A stretch of 64,000 nt of DNA, from positions 682,001 through 746,000 of the forward strand of contig NC_063068.1 of the NCBI RefSeq assembly GCF_022605165.1, given 5' to 3'. The notes under the pieces were generated by a model. It saw only the letters and a program-made list of their open reading frames with translations. It was not told the DNA's origin and did not search any database. Both the position numbers and the translations under genes were made by a program. Source of the DNA: Purpureocillium takamizusanense. Lineage: Eukaryota; Ascomycota; Sordariomycetes; Hypocreales; Ophiocordycipitaceae. This document shows, one piece after another, positions 23,042 to 35,574 of this stretch; positions within the stretch are counted from its first letter, which is position 1, and every line of letters begins with the position of its first letter.

Positions 23042-24903
23042 ATGACCATCGACACTGAAAAGAGCGCCGTCGACAACGGTGTCGGCGACAACTCGTCCAG
23101 CTCGGACATCGACAACATTGTCGACCCCGATGCGGGCCTGTCAGAGGAGGAGAGAAAGGCTGCCGTGAGTGTCATGGCCGCGCCCTCGCACCGAGAGACC
23201 GTCTTGTGCTTCTCTCGGTGCCGCACAAGCGCGGGACGCTGACATGATGCAACACCAGGAGCGCAAGCTGCTGTGGAAGCTCGACCTCCAGCTCATCCCG
23301 TGGGTATGTCCTTCACACCTCCCCCTCCCCCTTGGTCTCGTCTCGTCTTGTCTTCTTTCGTCTGGCCCGGGCCCTCTCCCCGCCATGACATACGACCCCC
23401 CGCCGGTTGTTTGCGTCGTCGGGAAAGACTGACCCTTTTGTGTCCGGCAAATGTAACCAGCTCTCGCTGCTGTACCTCATTTGCTTCCTCGACAGGACAA
23501 ACATCGGCAACGCCAAGATTGCCGACCTGCCCGCCGCCATTGGCATCGACATCAAGAAGGAACCCGACAGGTTCAATTCCACCTTGACCATCTTCTTCGT
23601 CTCGTACGCCGTTTTCGAGGCTCTGTGCAACTTTCTCCTCAAAAAGTTTCGGCCTTCCATCTTCATCCCCACCATCATGTAAGTCACTCACTCCGCCCAC
23701 ACATGTCTAGGTAGTCTGGCCCTTGCCTTGCAGCAGCGGTTCCTGCTGACGCTGTACGCAAAACAAAAAAGGGTCCTCTGGGGCGCCTGCATGCTGGGCA
23801 TGGGCTTCGTAAAGAACTGGTCCGGCCTCATGGCCGCCAGATGGTTCCTCGGCGTCTGCGAGGCCGGCCTGTTTCCCGGCATCAACTACTATCTGTCGTG
23901 TTGGTACCGACGTGACGAGTTCGGCGTCCGCGCCGCCATCTTCTTCTCAGCAGCCGCCGTCGCCGGCTCGTTCGGCGGCCTGCTCGCTGCGGCCATCCAG
24001 AACATGAATGGCCTGGGCGGTCTCGAGGGCTGGGCCTGGATCTTCATCATCGAGGGCGCCCTCACCATCGTCATCGCCTTCATCTCCTTCTTCATGGTGC
24101 ACGACTTCCCCGACGAGGCCAAGTTCCTCTCCAAGGAAGACCGGGCCCGCGTCATCCTCCGCCTTAGGCGCGACGGCCAGCACTCGGCCGAGCACGAGGA
24201 GTTCAAGATTGAGTACCTCTGGGCCGCCTTCAAGGACTGGAAGACGTACGCCGGAATGCTCATCTACATGGGCCCCCTCATGCCACTCTACGCCTTCAGC
24301 ACCTTCCTGCCCAGCATCATCCAGTCCATGAGCTTCACCGACAAGACGCACATCATCAAGAACCAGCTCCTGAGCGTGCCGCCCTACGCCATTGCCGCCA
24401 TCCTGACCGTCGTCGTTGGCTTCGCCTCGGACCGGACCAAGAAGCGTGGCGTCTACAACATGGCCTGCGCCCTCGTCGGCATCATCGGCTTCATCATGCT
24501 CATGGCCACGACGAACCCCGCGGTGCAATACGCTGGCACCTTCCTCGGCGCCTGCGGCATCTACCCTAGCATCTCCCTCACCATTGCGTGGATCGCCAAC
24601 AACGTCGAGGGCGTGTACAAGCGCGGCATCGTGCTCGGCTTCGTCATTGGCTGGGGCAACCTCAATGGAGTCGTGAGCAGCAACATCTACCGGGACCCGC
24701 CCCGCTACTTTACCGGCCACGGCACCGTCACGGCCTACCTGTTTGTCTGCATGTTTGGCGGCAGCCTGCTGATGTGGACGATGCTGCGGCGCGAGAACAA
24801 GAAGCGTCTCAACGGCGAGCGGGACCACTGGGTCCAGGGCAAGACGGAGGCGGAGATCAATATGCTCGGCGACAAGCGGCCGGACTTTCTCTACACACTT
24901 TGA
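23042..24903 (+). CDS. MFS transporter, Dal5/Tna1 anion:cation symporter family
   Basis: Four exons, 23042-23164, 23259-23303, 23461-23678 and 23772-24903, total 505 residues. The 45-nt second exon encodes ERKLLWKLDLQLIPW, followed at the next exon by LSLLYLICFLDRTNIGNAKI. This pair is the hallmark of TC 2.A.1.14 fungal permeases such as yeast Dal5 (allantoate) and Tna1 (nicotinate). About twelve membrane segments are visible, with a charged central loop (FLSKEDRARVILRLRRD) and a loop GFASDRTKKRG. It is a plasma-membrane importer for an organic anion, probably a vitamin, ureide or amino-acid derivative; the substrate cannot be read from sequence. The acceptor of the last intron (aaaaaaG) is unusual but restores a perfect frame. 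A T20 run begins 8 bases after the stop. Confidence 0.92.
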
Positions 24904-24910
24904 GCGATGG

Positions 24911-24930
24911 TTTTTTTTTTTTTTTTTTTT
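24911..24930 (+). repeat. T20 homopolymer after transporter stop
   Basis: Uninterrupted 20-base T run in the presumed 3' UTR of the Dal5-like gene. Confidence 0.85.
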
Positions 24931-26013
24931 GCCTTGGCCGCTCCCTGTCGCGGGGCGGGCCCGGTGGCGTATGCAGGGGCTGAGGCGGACGCCAGCCCGG
25001 CAGTTGTGCGCATTTTGTTCGTTTGCTTGCTTGGCCTTTTGATGAGAGGTGCACTTAGACTGGCGCGTGCGTCCTGGCGGCGAGCAGGGGAGGGAGAGCG
25101 TTTTGGTTCAGACTGTGGATACTACGTCTCTGGCACCTTGGTGCTCTAGCTACGTTGTTGGTATATTCCGGTTACATTTTACCTATACATATAGCTTTGG
25201 GTATACTGGGACGATTTTTCTAGAGTAGAATGCTGGCCAACTTGGATGACCAGCTGAATGAAACGCGCGTGCCGCCTCTTGTCGGGCAAGCCATGAGCGT
25301 TTTTCCCGTCATCAGTCAATTGGGAGGCCCCCGAAGGCCCAGACGCGAAAAAGTCCCCGAAAGCTGCTGCCATGTGTAACGCGACGGACGGGGCTGGATC
25401 ACGGTTGGAGCAATGATGGGGTACGCTACTGGTACAATACCCGGAGAGCACAATCACACTCTGTATCTCACATGTAGTGGCATTGGTCTAGTTACTGTGG
25501 CGTCGAAAGGAGATTCGATGTTACCACTTGCCGAAGGCCTAACCAGGCAGTTCAATGGCGGTCTACAACCATGGGTCAGAAGCTGTCGAGGGGGTACATG
25601 AACGGCTGCGCCTACTGTGACCGACCGCGGGAAGACTCTTGTGCCCTACGTGCGTACCAGACACCTGGTCGAGAGATGCCAATCTGATCTGCAGGCCGTA
25701 GGTATATGTAGTTATGCATATGCACGTTGGACGCAAAACGTCGGACGGAGCCCTAGGGCGTGGTACATACACAGCTACCCAAGCTTTCCAGAGCAAGGCA
25801 AAAGACACCACTGGACTTGCCTGCTTCCCTCTTCGACTATGCTACGTACTACCACAGCAGGGATAAGGCTCGCGAAGCGTTTAATCCGTGTGAGTCGACA
25901 TAATGGCACCTGACTGTCAGCTCGTTGGCCTGGAGCAGGATGTGAGAGGGTCGGAGGATGGGCAGGATCCTGCCTGATTTCCTTTATTTCCCTTTTATGA
26001 AACGGCATGGAAG

Positions 26014-26033
26014 ATGGATGGATGGATGGATGG
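26014..26033. repeat. GATG microsatellite
   Basis: Five GATG units; a second run of the same unit occurs at about 26270-26287. Confidence 0.8.
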
Positions 26034-27825
26034 CTGATGGGTGCCGCTGCTGCAGAGTAGATCCTGCGGGCATTTGCGATGCTACGTGCGGAGTATGAGT
26101 ATGTATGCACAGAGTAAATTAGTAGAAGAAAGGAAGGAAGGAAGGGAGAGATTCCAAGGTTGTAGTGTGCAGGTTGAACCCTGGGCAGCAGCAGCACTTT
26201 TGGGGCTTGGGGGGACTTGACTTGCCCTATTGGGGAGGGGGAGGAGGAGGAGGAGGAGGCACTTTGAGGGATGGATGGATGGATGGACGGACGATGGCGA
26301 TCTACGTATAAACGTTGGCGGGCGGGGGTGGGTGGATGGATGGAAGGACCGGCGGTGGCGGGCATGTTCTTCGGGGTCTTTCGGTGAGGGAGAGGGAGAG
26401 ATGAGAGTTGTTGGTGATACATGGGGGAATAAAAAGGTTGAGGGAAGGATGGAGAGGGCAGTGGGTGGGCTTCAACGTGCGTGATGCATCGCTAGCGGCG
26501 AGCAGGAGCGCGCGGCGATTTTGGGGTTCAATGTTGTTTGTTGTTGGGCCCCGTTTGGGTGGTGACGGGCGGGGGGCTCGACGTCGCTGCACGACCCCTA
26601 ATGAGAGAGAGAGAAGCTTGTTTCCACGGCACCCTATCGGCAAATCGTGGGGGGGGGGGGAGTTGTGGCGGTTCACACATATGGGAGGCGTTCTGGGGGC
26701 TAACTAGTATGTACATCCATAACCTTACTTTGTACGTGAAGAGTGCGGAGGAGGGACATGGGGGGGTATAGTAGTACTTGCTGGCCCCATCAATGGCTTG
26801 TTGCGATTCTCTCTGATCGGAGAGGACATCCCATCTTGCAGGGAACGGACCAATGATGGAGGTCCTGGTCCTGGTATGACTTGATGATGTTGGGAAACGG
26901 ACAATTCGTCGAGGGATGGGATGTGTGGCATGTTCCGATAGATAACTCTTGTTGGCGATAAATGATGAACGCTGCTGCAGAGTGGGTGGGCACGTCGTTG
27001 GTGACCGGCAGGCAGTTATTGAAATATTGTGGCCTGCTGGTCAACAACATGACATGGCAAGGGGGATAACGTGCATTTGGGGGGGGGCATTGGCTGTTCC
27101 TATCGCCTAGCCAAATTCCATTTCGACCATGTCGTTGCGGGGAGTCAGGACGGGTTTTTACTTCGTTATAGTATACAGCAGTTCGGTGAATGCTTTAATC
27201 GCATCTGGAACGGCAATTGGGTTTGGCTGGGACTTGACGACGATAGGAGATGGCTAGTGGTACGAAGTACGTCGTTTCAAACTGGCAATAGTCACCCGCT
27301 CACTAGTTATTATACTGTAGTGCTTGCTTTGTATAAACAGCACAGTGGATGATGCAATTTAGATCTTTTTCCAGCAGCAGCATCAAGAGTTTTGGTGGCC
27401 GTGGCACACAGCACGAGCGAGTTACATGGTACCTACATGCTCTACACAAGGGCAGCACAGCACAGCACAGCAGACCGAAGAGGAAGACAAGCCATTGAAA
27501 ACAATCTGGGGGAGGGGGAGGGGGGCTTGTCCTCCTCGGGGCCGACCGACCGACCGGCGCGGGCTCGCGCCGCTGTGTGCGGCTGGGCAGCACGGATCGC
27601 GAGCGGGCGCCAGGTCGAGTCGTTGACGGGCGGGCTGGCGGGCTGGCAAGGACAGGGGCAGCACAGGGCAGGGCAGGGCATGAACAGGGCAGGGGGCTGG
27701 TGCTGGTGCTGGTGTTTTGTTGAACTCTGTTTCGGACCGGCCGAGGCGGGTAGCCGACCAAGCTGCAGGGTCGCACAACAAGGGGTGCCACTCACTCACT
27801 AGTATCTCTCCCATGGGATAATAAA

Positions 27826-27853
27826 GCTGGCTGGCTGGCTGGCTGGCTGGCTG
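27826..27853. repeat. CTGG microsatellite
   Basis: About seven perfect CTGG units. Confidence 0.85.
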
Positions 27854-28651
27854 TGGAAGGAGGAGGGAGGAGCAGGAGGAGGACTGTCCTGTTCGGTCTG
27901 GTCCAGTCCAGACCTGGAGCACGCACGTATGTACGGAGTATACTGCATGTTGTAACTTAAGGACGGACGCGTGCGTGCGTGCGTGTGTTTACGACGTCTT
28001 TGTCCGGTCAAAGGGAAGCTGGAAGGATGGATACAGACCTGGGGACATGGGAAGCACAGGGAGGGACATGAATAATGCATGTGTTCAACGAGGCCTTGGC
28101 CATTCAGCTCGAATATCCGATAAAATTCCCCGTTTGCCTATATGTGTGCTCATCGACCAAGCCGAGTTGGAGAGGCGGCCCCCTTTGCCTGGTTTCTCGG
28201 CCTCCTACTTTGACGGAAACGCGGGGGAAAGTGGGCAGAGGAATCGTCACGCGGCGCGCGCGCGCGAATGCCTTACAGACTGCCCGTGCGAAGCAGCATC
28301 AATACTTGATCACCATGGGTGGCTGTCGTTGTCGTTGAACTCCCCGCTACGGAGATCGAAAAATTATGGACGTGGGTGATGGACAGTGAGCGACATGGAT
28401 CTACGTCCTTTTGCTTCAGTCCCCTTCCCATCCTACCCATCACTAATGAAGATCCCCGCTCCGGGGCAGACATTGTAAATCGGGCAAGTCGGAATGGGGT
28501 TGCCGGCCGTTTTCGAGATGCTTTCCTCGTTCGTCAGCTTACAGGGACAGGGGCAGCAAGCAGAGCACGAATGGTAACCAGGACCAATTTTTTTTTTAAA
28601 AAAGGATTGCTGGACTCTCTGAGCCGCGTGCTTGCTCTGGCGAAGTTATTG

Positions 28652-28688
28652 TTTGTTGTTGTTGTTACTGCTGCTGCTGCTGCTGCTG
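28652..28688. repeat. (GTT)n and (CTG)n compound microsatellite
   Basis: A GTT run passes directly into about seven CTG units. No supported gene overlaps it. Confidence 0.8.
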
Positions 28689-31600
28689 TTGTTGCGAGGC
28701 GGGTAAGACGGGCAGCGAGGAGGATTTCGTGGCGTCGAGCGCAAAGGGCCTCTCCTCCAGCTGGGGAAAGACCCTGTCTTGGGGTAGTACATGGTAGTAA
28801 GTAAAAATGTTCATGCAACCTATGACAAGATGCTGCTGTATGGTGTATATAAGCAGCATATATGATATGCATGACGACGTTGCAGTGCTAGGCGCAGTAG
28901 CTCCCGATGGGTCGGAGTGCTTACTGCGTTGGGACTCGACCAGGCGATTGCTCTGCCGTCCCGTCTCGTCTGAGTGTGCCGACTCCCGACGGTTTCCTTG
29001 GAGGGCTAGGCTGGGCTCGACGACTCTCTTGGTTGACACCTGGAGGGGGACTTTGGTCGTGCGGGCTGGTGTGGTGGTTGAGTGATGAGCGTGTAAGCAC
29101 AGCACTCTGGGTTGCATCAGAGATGATGAGCTGGGCACTCCTACCCCTCCTCACCGCGCAGAGCTAACTACATGTGAGTGTTGAAGTCAAGGGAGCCATG
29201 TTCCATCGTTGCTGGAGACTTTTTCTGCACATCACATCCCTCGCTTGGGCAAGTTCTCGTCCTCGTGCCATCACATGTCTCTACCAACGTTGGCGTCCGC
29301 ATGCCCTTGTTTCTATGTCGCCGTGCTGACGCCACTTTGTTGTTGTTGTTCCTGGAGTGTGCAGCACTTGCGAGGACCGTTGAGCTACTCCTGCTAGTAC
29401 TGTACTGTACTGAACCATGCCTCTTCATCGATGGTCCGTACGACACAGCTGCTGCCGCTACGGCATCGTATCGTATCGTACGGCCCATTCAACCCTTCCC
29501 CGGGTAGTGTGACCAGTGACCACACACATAGTCGACGCCACACTCGCGCCCAGTCTCTCCTTGGCGCGCGTTCACAACCATTGGGGGAGGCAAAGAGCCG
29601 GGCCAACAGACGGCGTAAAGCCACCTCCCGACTCGCCCACAACGCCCGAGTCAAGACACCACGACCAGCAGGCCAGCCAGGCACAGCGGGTTCCTGGATT
29701 CAATGGGGCCCCGCGCCCCGCCCCCCCAATGCCCTCTCCCGCGCGCGCCGCCGTCGGGGCGCGGGACAAACCCTGGCGCCGCCAGCTGCTCGTAGCAGCG
29801 TTTTCTCGCATGGCAGGCAGTCCCTGAACTGTCTACCTCTACGGCAGTACAGTACCGGTGGATGCTATTTGTGGTTCGCAGCAAGAGCTCTCGCTCTCTC
29901 TCTGCCTGGCCGCCGCCTCCGCCACCGATGACAACCACGTTTCCCGACTGGACTCCGCTCGCTCTCTCTCTGGCTGCCTGGCTGCCTGGCGAGAATAGAA
30001 ACACAAACACTTTCCCCAGGCAGTGACAACAACAAAAAGCGATGCCGGATCAAGCGTTGGCGCCAGCTATTAACAAACTAGTCAGTAGTGGTAGTGCCGG
30101 CCTTGGCGATAAGTGACAGGGCCAGCCAGAACCGAGAGATGGGAAGTGGCGGGTGCGCGCACGCGGGTGCGCACAGACAGTGACCAGATCTCTCGCGTGT
30201 CCGGTAGGCGAGACATTGGGGGGAGGGAAACGTGGGTGGAGAGTAGCATGTCGTGCTGTTGCTGCTGCTCCAAATCGCAGATCTCCCTGTCACCTCCCCC
30301 CCCCCCCTCGTCTGTCCTGGGCACACGACACGGGGGCTCCCCACCCAGAGAGCGCCAACACGTTCGAAGTAACGTTGGTGTATTTCGTACTCCGTACATA
30401 CGTGTATTGTTGCCTTCCTGTGACCACCGCTGCTGCATTGCACTCGGCGCAACCTACATATGTACGAAGTAGGTACGCAAGGCCAGCAACGCCTCCCGTG
30501 CCGGTCAGGGGTTCCCACGGGCCGTCCGTCACCGTGAAGAAGAAGGCATGTGTTCCCTTGCTGTCCATGGCATGGCTGAGGAGGCACGAAGAGTCTCGAG
30601 GCGCTCGTATCGGCGACCAGCCCGAGGACCCTCCAGTCTGGTCCCCCCCGGCGGTGCCAGCTACGCCTCCGAGCGTCCTGCCAGTCTCCCCCCCTTCTAA
30701 TAACGGGTGTGCTCTGGCCGGTGCACGTGGCGTCGATCGTGTGCGTCCATCTACGCGAGTGGCTTGTGTCGATGTCTCATTGTCAGTCAGTCAGTCTGCC
30801 TGCCTCTTCCACGAGGCAAACGCATACATACATACATACGTACAGAGTGTAAAGTCTTGAGGCTTGGGGTGGAGGAGGAGGAGGACACATGGTATGTGCT
30901 ACCCTTTCCTATTTCCAGGCTTCACTCAACATACACACATGGCCAGGCTAGTCTCTTTTTCCTCCATGGTGGATGCGGCGGCGGCATAGATAGCGTGAAA
31001 ATGCAGCAGTATACCCGCGTCGCTCGAAGGAACTCTTTTAAAGTCTCAAGGCGCTGGTTCCCTCGACCCTTGCTACGGGGATGGGGGACCCTGGGCTTTC
31101 TTGCTGCAGCCACCAAGTTCCAGATCTGCTAGTAGCCTTGCGCGCTCGCCCGCGCGAGAGAGGCGGACCATACAGACAGTCAAAACAGTGAGAAAACAGG
31201 GAAAGAAAGACGAAAGAGGCAGACAGACAGACAACAACAACAACAAGAGAGACGCACTGCTCGCCCCCCCGGGAGGCAATAGTCCAGCCGCACGCGACAC
31301 TGAGGCGCGCAACTGCAGGCAGGCCGCATAGTTCAGGCGCACCTTGCAATTGCGCCCCCGGCCCCCGCCCAGAAATTGGAAAGAAAGAAAGACTTCCACG
31401 GTTTCGTTTCGCCTTATAACTAGTTGGTACCAGGGCCCATTCAGCCAGCCAGCCAGCCAGCTGTAAATGGTGGTGGCTGATCGACGAAAAAGACGGACGA
31501 CGACATCATCATCATCATCACCGGCCGTCGGGTGGCCAAAGTTCCGGTTCATCACAGCAGCAGCAGCAGCGGAGAGCCCAACTGGGAAGCTCCTTTCGGC

Positions 31601-32872
31601 GACCATCCACCCCGTCCCCTGCAGCCAGCCAGCCTGGCGAGGAGAAGCATGCACGGGCATATACATGCGTACATACAAAGTACAAGCAGGGCCAGAATAT
31701 CCATCCCCACGCCTCGGCTGTGCTGTCCACTCTCTGTTTTTGTCGTCGTGTGCCCTACCTACCTACCAACCTCACCGCGCTGTGGTTCGGTGTCTTGACG
31801 AGGCTCGAGTGTGTGCCGAGTACGTGTGCCTTGCACAAGACTTATATAGAGAGGAGGACCTTTGTCTCTGATCGGGGATTGACGAACAGAACGAGAGGAA
31901 AATGAGCAGCCCTCATCTTACATCATCTGTCATTGTCACTGGGAAGGACAACCACAACAACAACAACCTCTAGACAGAGCAAAAACTGTCTGCAGCACAT
32001 GGAACAAGACGAGGGCGCCTCCACACTACCCACGCCCACGGGATCATCCGAGCCTCTCTCTACTGCATCAGATCCGCACGAACAACACACCATCTTTCAG
32101 CAATAACAGGAACAAAAAGTGTCCAACAGCAGCCAGTCCCCCACCAACACATCAACATCGCATTGAACGCCTCCTCGATAACGGCAAAGAGTGCCCTCTC
32201 CGGGGAGGAACGAGAGAACGGGAGGGAGGGAGGGAGGAGAAGATCCGCCCAACCTTGGCAGGCCCTCGAGGGGGGAGTTGCTTTGTTCGGTGCGTTTCAC
32301 GTCTCGCGGTCGTCGACGGCTGCTTGCATTTGCCAATTACGGCCACCACCACTCACTCACTCGCTCGCTCGCTCGTCGCACGTTACTCGTACACGAGAGA
32401 GGGAGAGAGGTTGGGGCGGGCCGGACGGAGGACTGGACTTACACCGCTTCGCTGGCGGATGGCCGCACCGCACATAACGACGTACACACCCGTGTAACTA
32501 ACGGACGGACAAGGCCGCTTGCTTGCTCCAGCAGAAAGGGGCCCGAATCATCGCAAGGGCAAATCGCACCTTACCTTTTTTTTCTTCTTCATCCTTCTCT
32601 TTCCAGTTCTCTCGTTTTCTGGATCACGAAGGGGTCGTTGGGGGAGGGCGTCCAAAGTCCACCGCTGCTGGCCACGATCGTTGTCGTCGACGTTTCGTCA
32701 ACAGCCTCCCTCTTGAGTATCGATTGTGTATGAAACTCCAAGCAACACACACACTCTCTCTCTGTCTACGAAAGACCTACGCAGGATCCTCTCTTCTAGC
32801 ACTCGAGCCTTTCGAGGAAGATTTAGAGCCCACGGTGCCAAACATCATCCACTTCGCAAACAAAAACACAAC

Positions 32873-32876
32873 ATGT

Positions 32877-32910
<34 letters not shown>

Positions 32911-34985
32911 AACGGCCTCGAGGCTGCCGACGGCCGAGCAGTTCACGCAGGAGCAGGTCAACACGCTCGCCACGCTCGAGCGCATCGGCGGGTCCATCAG
33001 CCTGGTCGGCATCGTCTGCATCCTCGTCACCTACGGGCTGGTGCGGCGCGTGCGCAACGTGCAAAACACCTTCATCGTCTTCGCCAGCGTCGCCAACGTC
33101 GGGGCCAGCACCGCCAGCATTATCGCCCTCAACGGCCTGCAGGAGGGCAAGGGCTCGGCGCTGTGCAAGACGCAGAGCTTTTTGTTTGAGATGTGAGTTT
33201 TTTTGGTCTCTTTTGGCTGACTTTTGTTCTCGTCGTCAACGTCTACGTACTGCCTTGGAGACAGACAGATACGAGTGTGTGTGCAAAGACTGGACATTCA
33301 GGGGTTTCGATATCGTGACTACTGACACAATCCAACCCGTCCTCCCAGGTTCATGCAGTCCGACCCCTGGTGGTCCCTCGCCATGGCCGTCAACGTCTTC
33401 CTCGTCTTCTACTACCGCGCCAGCCCCGACTCCTTCCGCCGCTGGTGGTGGGTGTACTGCCTCATCTGCTACGGCGGGCCCTTTGTCATCGCCCTGGGCC
33501 TCCTCCTGGTGAACCATCCCCAGAAGGGGCCCATATACGGTGAAGCAACGGTACGTACGAAAAAAAAACCTCCTCTCCCATTCCCATCCAAAAAGGGGTT
33601 CACACCATCGTCCCCCCCTATGGATAGATAGTACTGCTCCAGTTCTAACGCCCGTCGTGTCCGTCAACCACCCCTCGACCAGATCTGGTGCTGGATAGAC
33701 CCCAAGTGGGACAGCATTCGCATCTACACCTACTACATGCTCATCTGGATCTGCATCGTCGGGTCCATGATATGCTACTTCCTCGTCGGCTACCACGTCT
33801 TTCGCTCGCGGAACCAGCTGCACAGCTTCTCCCAGTCCAAGGGCCGCGACGCCGCGACGAGCCACATCGATCAAGTAAGTATACAATCAGTAGCATATAC
33901 CATAAAAGGACAGCCTGAAAAACTTTGGCTGGCTACCAGACACACACACACAAAACAAAAACAAAAATTAGCTAACCGCATCGTCATCACCATCCTCGCA
34001 GAAGCCGGGCGTGGATCAGTACAACCACGGGGCAGGGTTCTACGGAACCGTCGTCACCGAAGTCAAGGTCGTCCACACGTCCGCTTCGGCCGACATCGCC
34101 AACAACATCAACACCAACAGCAACAACATCAACAATAACCTCATCTCCACGCCCAAAGCCGCCCGTCTCCCTGGCACTGGCGGCCGCCCGCACAACTCCT
34201 CCCTCTCTTCCTCCTCCGCCTCGCCCGATGACGCCGCCGCCGCCGCCGCCGAGCAACCCCCCACGCGACGGGCCATGATGGACCAGACCGCAAACGCCGC
34301 CGCCACCGGAGCCGGAGCCGCCTCGACGACGCAGCACTACTACTCGACCGTCACAGCCGGCGTCGCGCCCGAGCGCCGCCGCTCCGGCCCCTCGCCCTAC
34401 GCCCGCGTCCGCGTCGCCTCGTCGCGCCTGGCCAGCAAGTTCTTCGTCGACGACCCCATCAAGCGCGCCTACCTGCGCACCTCGCTGCTCTTCGCCGTCA
34501 GCGTCTTCGTCACCTGGATCCCCAGCAGCCTCAACCGCATCAACGGCTGGCTGCACGGCGCCTCGCCCTTCCAGTACCACCTCGCCACCGCCGCCGTCCT
34601 GCCCCTCCAGGGCCTGTGGAACTTTCTCATCTTCTTCATCACCAGCTGGCGCGTCGTCTGGAACCAGATAACGGGCGGTTCCGGCGTCAGCAGCAGCCGC
34701 CGCCGCGGTGCGGGGAGGTATGGCCCCGGCGGCTCGCTGCGCTCACGCGATGATGGCGGCGGTGGCTACGGCGCGGGAACCATCGTGGACAGGACGGCGG
34801 CGGATCGGGACCATCGCGCCGGCAGTACGCACCCGCTTAGCCATGCGCGCAGCAATCAGCAGTATCCGCATCATCCCCGCGGCTCCGACTCGGACCTGGG
34901 CGATCTCGAGTCCTTGACCATGGGCAGCGAGGTCGAGTTGCGAGGCCTGCCCCAGGCACCGACCAAAACGTCGACGAGCCTGTAA
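32873..34985 (+). CDS. cAMP receptor-like G-protein-coupled receptor (class V)
   Basis: Four exons, 32873-33192, 33349-33550, 33683-33874 and 34002-34985, encode 565 residues. Seven hydrophobic segments are visible: GGSISLVGIVCILVTYGLV, NTFIVFASVANVGAS, WWSLAMAVNVFLVFYY, YCLICYGGPFVIALGLLLV, MLIWICIVGSMICYFLVGY, then after a long loop LLFAVSVFVTWIPSSL and a last one ending GLWNFLIFFITSW. This arrangement, with WCWIDPKWDSIRIYTYY before TM5, matches the Dictyostelium cAMP-receptor-like fungal GPCRs (Aspergillus GprH, Neurospora GPR-1/2/3). Such receptors sit in the plasma membrane, signal through heterotrimeric G proteins, and in some fungi respond to carbon source. The third inner loop (about residues 225-393) is very long and rich in Asn, Ser and Ala. 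The N-terminus has poly-Ser and poly-Pro. The ligand is unknown. Confidence 0.9.
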
Positions 34986-35574
34986 TTTAACATCCAGCAA
35001 GCGGCGCCATGTTTGCAGAGAACAGGCAAGGTCCAAGGGGCTGTCTTTTGGCGTTCGTGTGTTGTGGGAAATGGGCTATACCCTTCTACTGTTTCGTGTG
35101 CAAATTTATCATCACTCTGTTGACCCCGGGCCCAAGTGCCGTTCGATGGTCCAACCATTTTCTTCTCACATATCCGACTTTTTGAATTTCTAAGCAGGGC
35201 TCATTTGACTGGACGCCCACACATGGAGTGACGTATGGGAGAGATTCATGGGTTTCGGTGAAGCGAAGGATCTGACAACAAGTAAATACAAGCCGAGGCA
35301 AACTCGTTTGCTCAAGCGTAGCTCATCTTCATCGTACAGCCGTACATAGGGAAGGATCGTGATGCATGTAGCCTTTGTCGTCGTGCTTTTATCATGATAA
35401 GTCATGCGGAGCGAGCCTCGCCCGAAAGGCAGCCCCTTGTCGTCACCCTCAACCCCCAACACCAATTTTGTTCCATGAGTCTATCTGCCCGTCTTTGTCT
35501 TTCTAGATTTTTCTGGTGTCTTGAATTTTCGTTTTTGGTTTTTTGGTTTTTCGTCTTTTGCCTGGTGGCGCATT
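34986..35574. other. convergent intergenic region
   Basis: 589 bp between two convergent genes, so it holds two 3' UTRs. A T-rich stretch at about 35508-35560 gives A-rich DNA on the minus strand near the MFS stop codon. No gene is seen. Confidence 0.5.

Larger units (their letters stand above)
24904..32872. other. gene desert, 8 kb, rich in microsatellites
   Basis: Largest gene-free stretch in the window. I found no frame with coding character, signal peptide or known motif. Many frames of 100-235 codons (for example 30153-30860) overlap others and read as low-complexity DNA. Repeats include T20 (24911-24930), GATG units (26014-26033 and about 26270-26287), (GGA)n at 26238-26259, GCTGG units (27826-27853) and GTT/CTG runs (28652-28688). 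The last 1 kb before 32873 is CT- and CA-rich and is probably the GPCR promoter and leader. Confidence 0.5.

Noticed and set aside
23947..24828. 293-codon minus-strand frame
   Set aside because: Antisense of the Dal5-like transporter, created by GC-rich third positions.
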